DNA of 64,000 nt, taken from Paraburkholderia bannensis NBRC 103871. Lineage in GTDB: Bacteria; Pseudomonadota; Gammaproteobacteria; Burkholderiales; Burkholderiaceae. The position numbers were made by a program, and so were the translations under genes. Where the stretch lies: positions 1 to 64,000 of the forward strand of contig NZ_BAYA01000001.1 of assembly GCF_000685015.1 (NCBI RefSeq), written 5' to 3'. Below, in pieces: positions 55,914 through 64,000 of this stretch (position 1 is the stretch's first letter; each line of letters opens with the position of its first letter). A model generated the notes under the pieces. It made no database searches. It saw only the letters and a program-made list of their open reading frames with translations, and was not told the origin of the DNA.

Positions 55914-57497
55914 TCATTCTTTCGGCGCGTAAAAAAGCCGGTTCACGAGGCGTCGAACCATCGGCGCGAGTTCGCCCGCCGCGAGGCCCACGGGGCCGTC
56001 GCCATGTGCCACGAGCGCGTCGGCGGCCAGGCCGTGCAGATAGACGCCCGCGAGCGCGGCTTCGAAGGGCGGCAGACGCTGCGCGAGCAGCGCGCCGATG
56101 AGGCCGCCGAGCACGTCGCCGGTGCCGCCCGTGGCGAGCGCAGCGTTGCCGGTCGGGTTGATCGCGAGGCGTCCGTCCGGTGCCGCGATCACCGTGCCGC
56201 TGCCCTTGAGCACCACGACCGCGTCGAAGCGCGCGGCAAGCGTGCGCGCCGACGCGAGCCGGTCGCGCTGCACCGCTGCCGTATCGGCGCCGAGCAGACG
56301 TGCGGCTTCGAGTGGATGCGGGGTCAGCACGCAAGGCGCGCCGCTTGTGCGGGCATGTTCGCTGACATGTGCGGCGAGGGCATCGTCGCGCGCGACGAGA
56401 TTGAGTGCATCGGCATCGAGCAGCACGGCGGCGTCGAGCCGCAGGATGCGCTCGACCAGTTGCCGCGCCGACGCGCTGTTGCCCATGCCGCAGCCCGCTG
56501 CAACCGCGCTCATGGCGTCGAGCGCGAGCTTGCCGGCGTTGTGCAGCATCAGCTCGGGATGCGGCGTGTCATAGGGCGGCGCGTCGCTGCCGAGAAAGCC
56601 CACGTTGACCTTGCCCGCGCCCGCGAGCAGCGCGGCTCGTGCAGCGAGGATCGGCGCACCGCACATGCCGGTTTCGCCGCCGACGACCGCCAGCGTGCCG
56701 AAGCTGCCCTTGTGGGTTGCGAAGTCGCGCGCGGGCATGGACGGGCCGAACAGCACCGTGGCGTTGAGCACGGCGATATCGGCGCTGTGCAGCGAAACCT
56801 CGACTTCAATGCCGATCGGCGCAATGCTCACGACGCCTGCGTAATCGCGTCCCATGCCGGTATAAAGTCCAGGCTTCGCGCCGATGAACGTGATCGTGTG
56901 GCTCGCGCGCACCGCCGGCCCTCCGCCGACAACGTTGCCGGTGTCGCTGTCGAGTCCACTGGGCACGTCGAGCGCAAGCACGTGCCCATTGCTGCGGGAG
57001 CGCGCCGACAGGCGTTCGGCCAGCGCGCCAAATTCGCCGTCCAGCGCGCGCGCGAGTCCAATGCCGAACAGTCCGTCCACGAGCCAGCCGTAAGCGTCGA
57101 ACGAGGCGGGCGGCGTCTGTGTGATCGGCACGCCGGCTGCGCGCGCTTCGGCAAGCGCCCAGCGTGCGTCGTCGGGTTTCACTTCGATGGGCATGCAGAC
57201 TTCGCAGTCGATGCCCGCGCGTTTGAGCGCGGCGGCGGCCACCAGCGCGTCGCCGCCGTTATTGCCGGGCCCCGCGGCGAACCAGACCGGTCTTGCGCTA
57301 ACCGGCGAAGGCGCATGAACGATCTGCTCGCGCAGGAAGTGCGCAGCAGCGGCTCCGGCGCGCGCCATCAGCGTATGGGCGGGCAGCGACGCCTGGGCGG
57401 CGTGCTCGCGTTCGCGCAGTTGAGCGACCGTGAGCAGTGCCACGGCGCGGTCATGCGGATTGACGAGGGTGGGGTGAGAAGGCGTGGCGTCGGTCAT
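55914..57497 (-). CDS. nnrD: Bifunctional NAD(P)HX epimerase / ADP-dependent dehydratase
   Basis: A 527-residue repair enzyme that restores hydrated NADH and NADPH. The N-terminal epimerase (NnrE, about residues 20-235) shows FAAGPGNNGGDALVAA and LALDVPSGLDSDTG. The C-terminal ADP-dependent dehydratase (NnrD, about 250-520) shows HKGSFGTLAVVGG, VLTPHPLEAARLLG and the catalytic Asp in NAALATGGTGDVLGG. Fusion of the two is common in bacteria. It lies 107 bases downstream of the DadA-type gene on the same strand, possibly co-transcribed. Confidence 0.95.
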   Translation of the reverse strand: MTDATPSHPTLVNPHDRAVALLTVAQLREREHAAQASLPAHTLMARAGAAAAHFLREQIVHAPSPVSARPVWFAAGPGNNGGDALVAAAALKRAGIDCEVCMPIEVKPDDARWALAEARAAGVPITQTPPASFDAYGWLVDGLFGIGLARALDGEFGALAERLSARSRSNGHVLALDVPSGLDSDTGNVVGGGPAVRASHTITFIGAKPGLYTGMGRDYAGVVSIAPIGIEVEVSLHSADIAVLNATVLFGPSMPARDFATHKGSFGTLAVVGGETGMCGAPILAARAALLAGAGKVNVGFLGSDAPPYDTPHPELMLHNAGKLALDAMSAVAAGCGMGNSASARQLVERILRLDAAVLLDADALNLVARDDALAAHVSEHARTSGAPCVLTPHPLEAARLLGADTAAVQRDRLASARTLAARFDAVVVLKGSGTVIAAPDGRLAINPTGNAALATGGTGDVLGGLIGALLAQRLPPFEAALAGVYLHGLAADALVAHGDGPVGLAAGELAPMVRRLVNRLFYAPKE

Positions 57498-57604
57498 GGC
57501 GGCGGAGCGTGCGTTCGTGAGTTCGTGCGTTCAATCGATAGCGCAACGATACCCGAGCGACGTCCGCCCGCAACCACTACAAGGCGCATGGCGCGAATGC
57601 CTGC

Positions 57605-58900
57605 TTAACTGCGCTCCGGCCGGAGTGCCTCGACCGTTTCGGTGGGCAGTTCCGGAGCGGTGCCGGAAATCTGCGCGGCGATCAGGCGCGCCGAGCCGAG
57701 CGCGAGCGCCCATCCCGACGGGCCGTGCCCCGCATTGACGAACAGCCGTGGACTGCCGGTGTTGCCGACGGCAGGCAGCCCGTCCGCGGAAAGCAGCTTC
57801 ATGCCTTCCCACGCGAGCGCCGCCGAGATGCGCGCCGCACCCGGCGCCCAGTCGCGCGAGGCTTCGCCGAGCAGGGCGAGCGCCTCTTCGGTCAACGCCT
57901 CGGGCATGGCCTGCTCCAGTTGCTTGCTGTGCTGGAGCACCGCGCCGCCCGCGATGCGCAGCCGGTGATTCGTGCGCGTGACGACGATGCGCCGCGCTGC
58001 ATCGACGAGCGTCGAATTCGGCACGCATTCCTCGTGCGCGACCGGCGCGTTCAGCGTATGCACGCGCACCGGATAGAGCGGCAGCTTGATGCCGAGCGGC
58101 GCGAGCAGCTTCGGTGTCTGCGCGCCTGCGGCGACCACCACGGCGTCGGCGGAAATGACCTCGACATCGCGGCGCTTGCCGGATTCGTCGGGGCGCGGCG
58201 CGAGCTCGACGGCCGCGCGCTGGCTCTCGACGCGGATCGCGCTCACCGTGCGGCCGGTCTCGAACTGCACGCCGCCGAGCGTATCCAGCGTCTGCTTGAG
58301 CTGCTTGACGAAGAGCGGGCAGTTGGCGACGCGTGCATGATCGAAGCGCACCGCGCCCGCGAACGGCGGATCAGCGGGAATGGTGTGCTCGGCGGCCACG
58401 CATTCGTGGGGCGTGAGCACGTGGTGCGGCGTCTCGAAACGACGCAGCAGCTCCAGCGCGGGCTGGTTGAGCGACCACTCGTCGGTGGCGCGCACGAGAT
58501 AGAGCAGGCCTTCGCGCTGCTCGTATTCGAGCTGGAAACGGTTTTCGATATCGTCGAGCGCCGCCTGGGCCGACTCGATCAGCGGGCGCAGCAGCGCGTA
58601 GCGCGCGGCAAACGCATCGGAGCCGTGCAGCGTCGCGAGGCGCTTGACGAACGCGCGCGCCTGGCCGGTGAAGCCGGTCTTGCTGATCACGCCGCCCGAG
58701 GACTGCCGGCCGTTGCGCAGGAAGGTGGGGCCGAACCAGACGTCGAGCGGCGTCGGCAGCACGACTCCGCTATGACCGTAGGTCGCGCCCTGGGCGACGG
58801 TGGCGTGGCGCTCGACCACGCAGACGCGATGGCCCGCCGCGCGCAACTGGTAGGCGGTGGCGACGCCGGCAATTCCGCCGCCAATGACGATGACATCCAT
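57605..58900 (-). CDS. dadA: D-amino acid dehydrogenase-type FAD oxidoreductase (DadA-like)
   Basis: A 431-residue flavoenzyme. The FAD-binding Rossmann motif is IVIGGGIAGVATAYQLRAAG at the N-terminus, with VVERH soon after. The C-terminal FAD motif is in GLPAVGNTGSPRLFVNAGHGPSGW. DadA enzymes oxidise D-alanine and other D-amino acids at the inner membrane. No alanine racemase gene adjoins it, so the exact substrate is inferred. The frame is open far upstream; ATG 58900 (MDVIVIGGG) is right for the fold. Confidence 0.88.
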   Translation of the reverse strand: MDVIVIGGGIAGVATAYQLRAAGHRVCVVERHATVAQGATYGHSGVVLPTPLDVWFGPTFLRNGRQSSGGVISKTGFTGQARAFVKRLATLHGSDAFAARYALLRPLIESAQAALDDIENRFQLEYEQREGLLYLVRATDEWSLNQPALELLRRFETPHHVLTPHECVAAEHTIPADPPFAGAVRFDHARVANCPLFVKQLKQTLDTLGGVQFETGRTVSAIRVESQRAAVELAPRPDESGKRRDVEVISADAVVVAAGAQTPKLLAPLGIKLPLYPVRVHTLNAPVAHEECVPNSTLVDAARRIVVTRTNHRLRIAGGAVLQHSKQLEQAMPEALTEEALALLGEASRDWAPGAARISAALAWEGMKLLSADGLPAVGNTGSPRLFVNAGHGPSGWALALGSARLIAAQISGTAPELPTETVEALRPERS

Positions 58901-59351
58901 GATGATTCGATCTGCTGGCAGGCCGCGCGCCGTTGGTCGTTGTGAACCTGGCGCCCTGCCGAAGAGGGTGAGACGTGCGACGCGCGCGTAGTGCTGCGCC
59001 GATCGGGTGAAACGAGCAATCATAGCAGCCATTCGGGCGTCGTCGCCATGCGCGTGGCTGCGCCGCGCCAGCCCCAGGCTGGCCCCGCGACCGTCATCCG
59101 ATCGCAAAAAAAGGCCTAATGCAGCGCGAGTCAGGGGCGCGCCTTTTTCCCGTATCGCGAAAAGGCGCACGGACGTGCTGCGCGCGGCGTTGTCGAACCG
59201 TCTCCAGGGCGGTCGGAGCGGGGCTTCCGGGTTATAATCGCGGTCTCCCTTCGCCTGACCGTCGCCACAGCCCCGCGCGACGCATCGCCACCTTGCGACG
59301 CAACCGCGCGAGGCGAAGCCGCGATGTAACCTCGACGCAACGCCCCAGTCC
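58901..59351. other. Divergent region between dadA-like gene and purL
   Basis: In 451 bases I find no supported protein gene. TATAAT at 59233-59238 is a likely purL -10 box (with a weak -35), which gives a leader of about 105 bases. A terminator-shaped hairpin at 59108-59148 sits upstream of it with no gene feeding into it. Confidence 0.45.
59108..59148. terminator. Orphan terminator-like hairpin upstream of purL
   Basis: AAAAAGGC (59108-59115) pairs with GCCTTTTT (59141-59148) around a 25-base loop containing a CGCG/CGCG pair. Runs of A and T lie on both sides, so it reads as a terminator in either direction, yet neither neighbouring gene is transcribed toward it. Confidence 0.4.
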
Positions 59352-62300
59352 ATGGCCCACTTCTCGTGTTTCCCCGGTGCTTCGGCCCTTTCCGACTTCC
59401 GTCAGACCCGCCTGCTCGACACGCTCCAGCGTATCGACGCCAATATCGTCGGCGTGCACGGCCAGTATCTGCACTTCGTCAACTCGGCCACGCCGCTTTC
59501 CGCTGACGACAGCGCGAAGATCGAGGCGCTGATGCACTACGGCGCGCCGTTCGCGGCTGCGCAGGAGCGCGGCAGCGCGGTGACCTTCCTCGTGGTGCCG
59601 CGCTTCGGCACGGTGTCGCCGTGGGCCTCGAAAGCCACCGACATCGCCCATCACTGCGGTCTCGAGCAGGTGCGCCGCATCGAGCGTGGCGTCGAATACA
59701 CGGTGATCCTCAAGAGCGGCCTGCTGGGCGGCAAGAAGACGCTGTCGGACGACGCGCACGAGCAGGTTGCCGCCGCGCTGCACGACCGCATGACCGAAAG
59801 CGTGGCGCCGTCGCGCGACGCGGCGCTGCATCTGTTCGACGAACTGCCGGCGCGCCCGATGCAGACGGTCGACGTGCTCGGCCACGGCCGCGCGGCGCTG
59901 GAAACGGCCAACGGCGAACTGGGCCTCGCGCTCGCCGACGACGAGATCGACTACCTCGTCGAGAACTTCACGAAGCTCGGCCGCAACCCGACCGACGTCG
60001 AACTGATGATGTTCGCGCAGGCCAACAGCGAACACTGCCGCCACAAGATCTTCAACGCGAGCTGGACGATCGACGGCCAGGACCAGGATCTGTCGCTGTT
60101 CGCGATGATCCGCAATACGGAAAAGATCAGCCCGCAAGGCACCATCGTCGCGTATTCGGACAACTCGTCGATCATGGAAGGCGCGGTGGCCGAGCGCTGG
60201 TTCCCGCGCAAGAGCGGCGCCGACGGCGCGCCGGGCGAGCAGTACGGTCGCCACACCGAACTCACGCACACGCTGATGAAGGTGGAGACGCACAACCACC
60301 CGACCGCGATCTCGCCGTTTGCCGGCGCGGCCACGGGCTCGGGCGGCGAAATCCGCGACGAAGGCGCAACGGGCCGCGGCGCGCGTCCGAAGGCCGGTCT
60401 CACGGGCTTCACGGTCTCGAACCTCGATCTGCCCGACGCACGCGAAACGTGGGAAAACGCCCGCGACGCCGCCGTGCCGCTCGCGCACCGCAATCCCGCC
60501 GATGCATCCGGCGCGCAGGCGACCTACGGCCGCCCCGACCGCATCGCCTCGCCGCTGCAGATCATGATCGACGGCCCGCTCGGCGGCGCCGCGTTCAACA
60601 ACGAATTCGGCCGCCCGAACCTCGGCGGCTACTTCCGCGTCTACGAGCAGAACGTCGCGGGCACCGTGCGCGGCTACCACAAGCCGATCATGATTGCCGG
60701 CGGCCTCGGCAACATCAGCGACCAGCACACGCACAAGCACGACCTGCCCGCCGGCTCGCTGCTGATCCAGATTGGCGGCCCCGGCATGCGCATCGGCATG
60801 GGCGGCGGCGCGGCCAGCTCGATGGCGACCGGCACCAACACCGCCGAACTCGACTTCGACTCGGTTCAGCGCGGCAACCCGGAAATCGAGCGTCGCGCAC
60901 AGGAAGTCATCAACTCGTGCTGGCAACTCGGCGAAGCCAATCCGATCCTGAGCATCCACGACGTGGGCGCGGGCGGCCTGTCGAACGCGTTCCCCGAACT
61001 CGTCGACGGCGCGGACAAGGGCGCGCGCTTCGAACTGCGCAAGGTTCAGCTCGAAGAATCGGGCCTGTCGCCGCGCGAGATCTGGTCGAACGAATCGCAG
61101 GAACGTTACGTCCTGGCGATCGCGCCGGCCGATCTGCCCGCTTTTGAGGCGATCTGCGCACGTGAGCGCTGCCCGTTCGCGGTCGTGGGCGTCGCCACCG
61201 ACGCACGCGAACTCAAGCTGATCGACACCGACGAGCAGGCGCTTGCCGCCAACGGCGGCCACCAGCCGGTCGACATGCCGATGGACATCCTGCTCGGCAA
61301 GCCGCCGCGCATGCACCGCAACGTCGAACACGCGAGCACGCCGCTCGTGCCGGTCGACGTCACGGGCATCTCGCTCGACGAAGTCGCGAAGAGCGTGCTG
61401 CGTCACCCGACGGTCGGCAGCAAGTCGTTCCTCATCACGATCGGCGACCGCTCGGTGGGCGGCATGAACGTGCGCGACCAGATGGTCGGCCCGTGGCAGG
61501 TGCCGGTCGCCGACTGCGCGATCACCGCGCTCGACTACGCCGGCTTCAAGGGCGAAGCGATGACGATGGCCGAGCGCACGCCGCTGGCCGTCATCAACGC
61601 GCCCGCATCGGGCCGCATGGCCGTGGGTGAGGCGATCACCAACATCGCCAGCGCTCCGATCGCGTCGCTCGACAAGCTCAAGCTCTCCGCGAACTGGATG
61701 GCCGCGTGCGGCGCACCGGGCGAAGACGCCGCGCTTTACGACACCGTGAAGGCGATCGGCATGGAACTGTGCCCGGCGCTGGGTATCGGCATTCCGGTCG
61801 GCAAGGATTCGCTGTCGATGCGCACGAAGTGGAACGACGAAGGCGTCGCGAAGGAAGTGGTCGCGCCGGTTTCGCTGATCATTTCGGCATTCGCGCCGGT
61901 CGAAGACGTGCGCCGTCACCTCACGCCGCAACTGCGCCGCATCGACGAAGTGGGCGAATCGGTGCTCATCTCGATCGACCTGGGCCGTGGCAAGAACCGC
62001 ATGGGCGGCTCGATCTTCGCGCAGGTCACGCAGCAGGTCGGCAACGACGCGCCTGACGTCGACAGCGCCGAAGACCTCAAGCAGTTCTTCAACGCGATCC
62101 AGAAACTCAACGCCAACGAGCAGGTGCTCGCGTACCACGACCGCTCGGACGGCGGCCTGTGGGCGACCGTTTGCGAAATGGCGTTTGCTGGCCACACGGG
62201 CGTGTCGCTGAACGTGGACATGCTCACGCTCGACGGCGAGCACGGCACGGACTTCGGCGACGCCAAGGACTGGGCGAAGCAGACCAGCGGCCGCCGCGAC

Positions 62301-63437
62301 GACCGCACGCTGCGCGCACTGTTCTCGGAAGAACTGGGCGCCGTGATCCAGGTGCCGGCAACGCAACGCGACGCCGTGATGGCGGTGCTGCGCGAGCACA
62401 ACCTGTCGGTCTGCTCGAACGTGATCGGCACGCTCAACAACCGCGACTCGATCGAAATTTACCGCGACGCCAAGCGCATCTTTGAAGCGCCGCGCGCTGA
62501 GCTGCACCGCGTGTGGAGCGAAGTGAGCTGGCGCATTGCGCGCCTGCGCGACAACCCGGCCTGTGCCGACGCCGAATACGATGCGCTGCTCGACGCGGCC
62601 GATCCGGGCATGCAGCCGACGCTCACGTTCGATGCTGCCGAGGACATCGCCGCGCCGTTCATCGGCAAGGGCGCGCGTCCGCGCGTGGCGATCCTGCGCG
62701 AGCAGGGCGTGAACTCGCACCTTGAAACCGCCTATGCGTTCGACCGTGCGGGCTTCGACGCGCACGACGTGCACATGAGCGACCTGCTGGAAGGCCGCGC
62801 TACGCTGGCCGATTTCGCGGGCGCGGTCGCCTGCGGCGGCTTCTCGTACGGCGACGTGCTGGGCGCGGGCGAAGGCTGGGCCAAGACGATCCGCTTCAAC
62901 GCGCAGCTTGCGGACATGTTCGCGGCGTTCTTCGGGCGCGAGGACACCTTCGCGCTGGGTATCTGCAACGGCTGCCAGATGCTGTCGAGCCTCGCCTCGA
63001 TGATCCCGGGCGCCGAAGCCTGGCCGAAGTTCACGCGTAACAAGTCGGAGCAGTTCGAAGCGCGCTTCTCGCTCGCCGAAGTGCAAAGCTCGCCGTCGAT
63101 CTTCTTCGCCGGCATGGAAGGCTCGCGCATTCCGGTCGCGGTCGCGCACGGCGAAGGTTTCGCGGACTTCTCGCAGCAAGGCGACATCTCGAAGGTGGCA
63201 GTGGCGATGCGCTACGTCGATCACCGTGGCCAGCCGACCGAAGGCTATCCGTTCAACCCGAATGGCTCGCCGCAAGGCATTACCTCGGTGACGACCGCCG
63301 ACGGCCGCTTCACCGTGCTGATGCCGCACATGGAGCGCGTGCACCGCACCGTGACGATGAGCTGGCACCCCGAAGGCTGGGGCGAGGCGAGCCCGTGGCT
63401 GCGTGCGTTCCAGAACGCGCGCAAATGGGTCGGTTAA
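59352..63437 (+). CDS. purL: Phosphoribosylformylglycinamidine synthase PurL
   Basis: A 1361-residue purine-synthesis enzyme of the large, single-chain type. The N-terminal and linker domains lead to two AIRS-like halves with [28 protein letters not shown] near 310 and [19 protein letters not shown]-terminal glutaminase domain has the nucleophile Cys in GICNGCQML near 1205 and the His/Glu in [10 protein letters not shown] close to the end. It makes FGAM from FGAR, glutamine and ATP. It ends at a strong terminator. Confidence 0.98.
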   Translation: MAHFSCFPGASALSDFRQTRLLDTLQRIDANIVGVHGQYLHFVNSATPLSADDSAKIEALMHYGAPFAAAQERGSAVTFLVVPRFGTVSPWASKATDIAHHCGLEQVRRIERGVEYTVILKSGLLGGKKTLSDDAHEQVAAALHDRMTESVAPSRDAALHLFDELPARPMQTVDVLGHGRAALETANGELGLALADDEIDYLVENFTKLGRNPTDVELMMFAQANSEHCRHKIFNASWTIDGQDQDLSLFAMIRNTEKISPQGTIVAYSDNSSIMEGAVAERWFPRKSGADGAPGEQYGRHTELTHTLMKVETHNHPTAISPFAGAATGSGGEIRDEGATGRGARPKAGLTGFTVSNLDLPDARETWENARDAAVPLAHRNPADASGAQATYGRPDRIASPLQIMIDGPLGGAAFNNEFGRPNLGGYFRVYEQNVAGTVRGYHKPIMIAGGLGNISDQHTHKHDLPAGSLLIQIGGPGMRIGMGGGAASSMATGTNTAELDFDSVQRGNPEIERRAQEVINSCWQLGEANPILSIHDVGAGGLSNAFPELVDGADKGARFELRKVQLEESGLSPREIWSNESQERYVLAIAPADLPAFEAICARERCPFAVVGVATDARELKLIDTDEQALAANGGHQPVDMPMDILLGKPPRMHRNVEHASTPLVPVDVTGISLDEVAKSVLRHPTVGSKSFLITIGDRSVGGMNVRDQMVGPWQVPVADCAITALDYAGFKGEAMTMAERTPLAVINAPASGRMAVGEAITNIASAPIASLDKLKLSANWMAACGAPGEDAALYDTVKAIGMELCPALGIGIPVGKDSLSMRTKWNDEGVAKEVVAPVSLIISAFAPVEDVRRHLTPQLRRIDEVGESVLISIDLGRGKNRMGGSIFAQVTQQVGNDAPDVDSAEDLKQFFNAIQKLNANEQVLAYHDRSDGGLWATVCEMAFAGHTGVSLNVDMLTLDGEHGTDFGDAKDWAKQTSGRRDDRTLRALFSEELGAVIQVPATQRDAVMAVLREHNLSVCSNVIGTLNNRDSIEIYRDAKRIFEAPRAELHRVWSEVSWRIARLRDNPACADAEYDALLDAADPGMQPTLTFDAAEDIAAPFIGKGARPRVAILREQGVNSHLETAYAFDRAGFDAHDVHMSDLLEGRATLADFAGAVACGGFSYGDVLGAGEGWAKTIRFNAQLADMFAAFFGREDTFALGICNGCQMLSSLASMIPGAEAWPKFTRNKSEQFEARFSLAEVQSSPSIFFAGMEGSRIPVAVAHGEGFADFSQQGDISKVAVAMRYVDHRGQPTEGYPFNPNGSPQGITSVTTADGRFTVLMPHMERVHRTVTMSWHPEGWGEASPWLRAFQNARKWVG

Positions 63438-63491
63438 ATCTCGTTTGACGCCGCCGGTCGCCTGTTGGGCGCCCGGCGCATCGAATCCCGG

Positions 63492-63537
63492 AAACCCCGG
63501 TCATGTCTGCTTCGGCGGAAATGACCGGGGTTTTTTG
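63492..63537 (+). terminator. Terminator downstream of purL
   Basis: A perfect 13-base stem, AAACCCCGGTCAT (63492-63504) with its complement at 63521-63533, around a 16-base loop and followed by TTTG. Confidence 0.85.
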
Positions 63538-63567
63538 TCTTACGTGTTTTACGTGCGGCGTTGGGGT

Positions 63568-63632
63568 GCGGTGAATAGCGGCCTTATTCGCCGCAGATAT
63601 TGCGGTGAATAAATTGCCTATGCGGCGAATAC
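63568..63632. promoter_or_regulatory. Four copies of a 10-base repeat before the Fic gene
   Basis: GCGG(T/C)GAATA occurs directly at 63568-63577, 63603-63612 and 63623-63632, and as its reverse complement at 63585-63594. The first and the inverted copy form a dyad with a 7-base spacer. The cluster ends 17 bases before the ATG at 63650, so it overlaps where the promoter must be. It looks like an operator array, perhaps for the Fic protein itself or a partner. Confidence 0.6.
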
Positions 63633-63649
63633 AGCCCATAATCCCCGCA

Positions 63650-64000
63650 TGAATAGCGGCGATTATCTCTACATCTGGCAAGCCGGCGACTGGCCACAGT
63701 GGCGCTTCGACATGACGGCGCTCGCTGGCCCCATGGCCGAAGCGAGCCGAGCCCAGGGCGTCCTGCTGGGCCGTCTGGCTGACGTCGGTATGCGCCTGCG
63801 CGATCAGGCGAGTCTCGCGGCACTCACCGAGGACGTGCTCAAGACCAGCGAGATCGAAGGCGAGCGCCTGAGTGTCGCGTCGGTGCGCTCGTCGATTGCG
63901 CGGCGTCTGGGCGTCGATATCGGCGCGCTGGCTCCGGTCGACCGGCACGTGGAAGGAGTGGTCGCCATGGTGCTCGATGCGACGGCTAACCACCGGCTTG
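63650..64000 (+). CDS. Fic-family protein, N-terminal part (cut by window end)
   Basis: The first 117 codons of a gene that runs off the window. The sequence matches the DUF4172 region found at the start of many Fic proteins: YIWQAGDWPQWRFD, LLGRLADVGMRLRDQASL, then VRSSIARRLGVD. TSEIEG at residues 66-71 fits the S/T-x-x-x-E-G/N inhibitory motif that blocks the active site in N-terminally inhibited Fic enzymes. Fic domains transfer AMP or related groups to target proteins. The catalytic HPFxxGNGR motif should lie outside the window. The upstream repeats suggest tight control. Confidence 0.82.

Noticed and set aside
59232..63368. A 1378-codon open frame antisense to purL
   Set aside because: Same kind of Arg/Ala/Val/His-rich shadow; purL on the other strand is certain.

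Overview
The window is GC-rich, tightly packed bacterial chromosome. Gene content and order (phaB-phaR, tig-clpP-clpX-lon-hupB-ppiD, argE beside mfd, ispD-ispF, an OmpR/EnvZ pair) point to a betaproteobacterium of the Burkholderiaceae, most like Paraburkholderia, Caballeronia or Burkholderia. That placement rests on remembered gene order and protein sequence, not on a search. I see no insertion sequence, prophage, rRNA operon or CRISPR array. I support 48 protein genes (one cut by the right edge), one decayed gene and three tRNA genes.

Region by region. 1-5.0 kb: PHB metabolism (phaB, phaR), rimO, a PfkB-type sugar kinase and a lipoprotein. 5.0-7.2 kb: a KfrA-like coiled-coil DNA-binding protein divergent from a tyrosine recombinase across an AT-rich gap with inverted repeats. 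7.4-13.4 kb: a cystathionine beta-lyase-type enzyme, serB, a LigD polymerase domain standing alone, a small exported protein and a FetAB-type ABC transporter. 13.5-21.7 kb: an AsmA-family protein, a small hypothetical gene and a three-gene signalling cassette (histidine kinase, single-domain response regulator, REC-PAS-kinase-REC hybrid). 21.8-30.0 kb: mscL, a threonine-dehydratase-like enzyme, argE, mfd, ispD and ispF. 30.2-38.9 kb: an acyltransferase, a peroxiredoxin, envZ-ompR with OmpR-like direct repeats in front, a DUF1800/DUF1501 secreted pair and a squalene-synthase-fold protein lacking the usual Asp-rich motif.

39.1-42.5 kb is the most accessory-looking part: tRNA-Leu with its terminator, then a frame-broken coding remnant that may come from a polymorphic-toxin locus, then a MarR regulator and glycerate kinase. 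42.5-51.8 kb is the protein quality-control cluster: trigger factor, ClpP, ClpX, Lon, HU, tRNA-Val, tRNA-Asp and a PpiD-type periplasmic folding factor. 51.9-63.4 kb holds a lipoprotein, TesA, a YbbA-type ATPase with no permease beside it, pgi, the NAD(P)HX repair enzyme, a DadA-type dehydrogenase and purL. The window ends inside a Fic-family gene preceded by four copies of a 10-base repeat.

Start codons were chosen from family length, ribosome-binding sites and overlaps. Hairpins were read by eye, so terminators and promoters are predictions.
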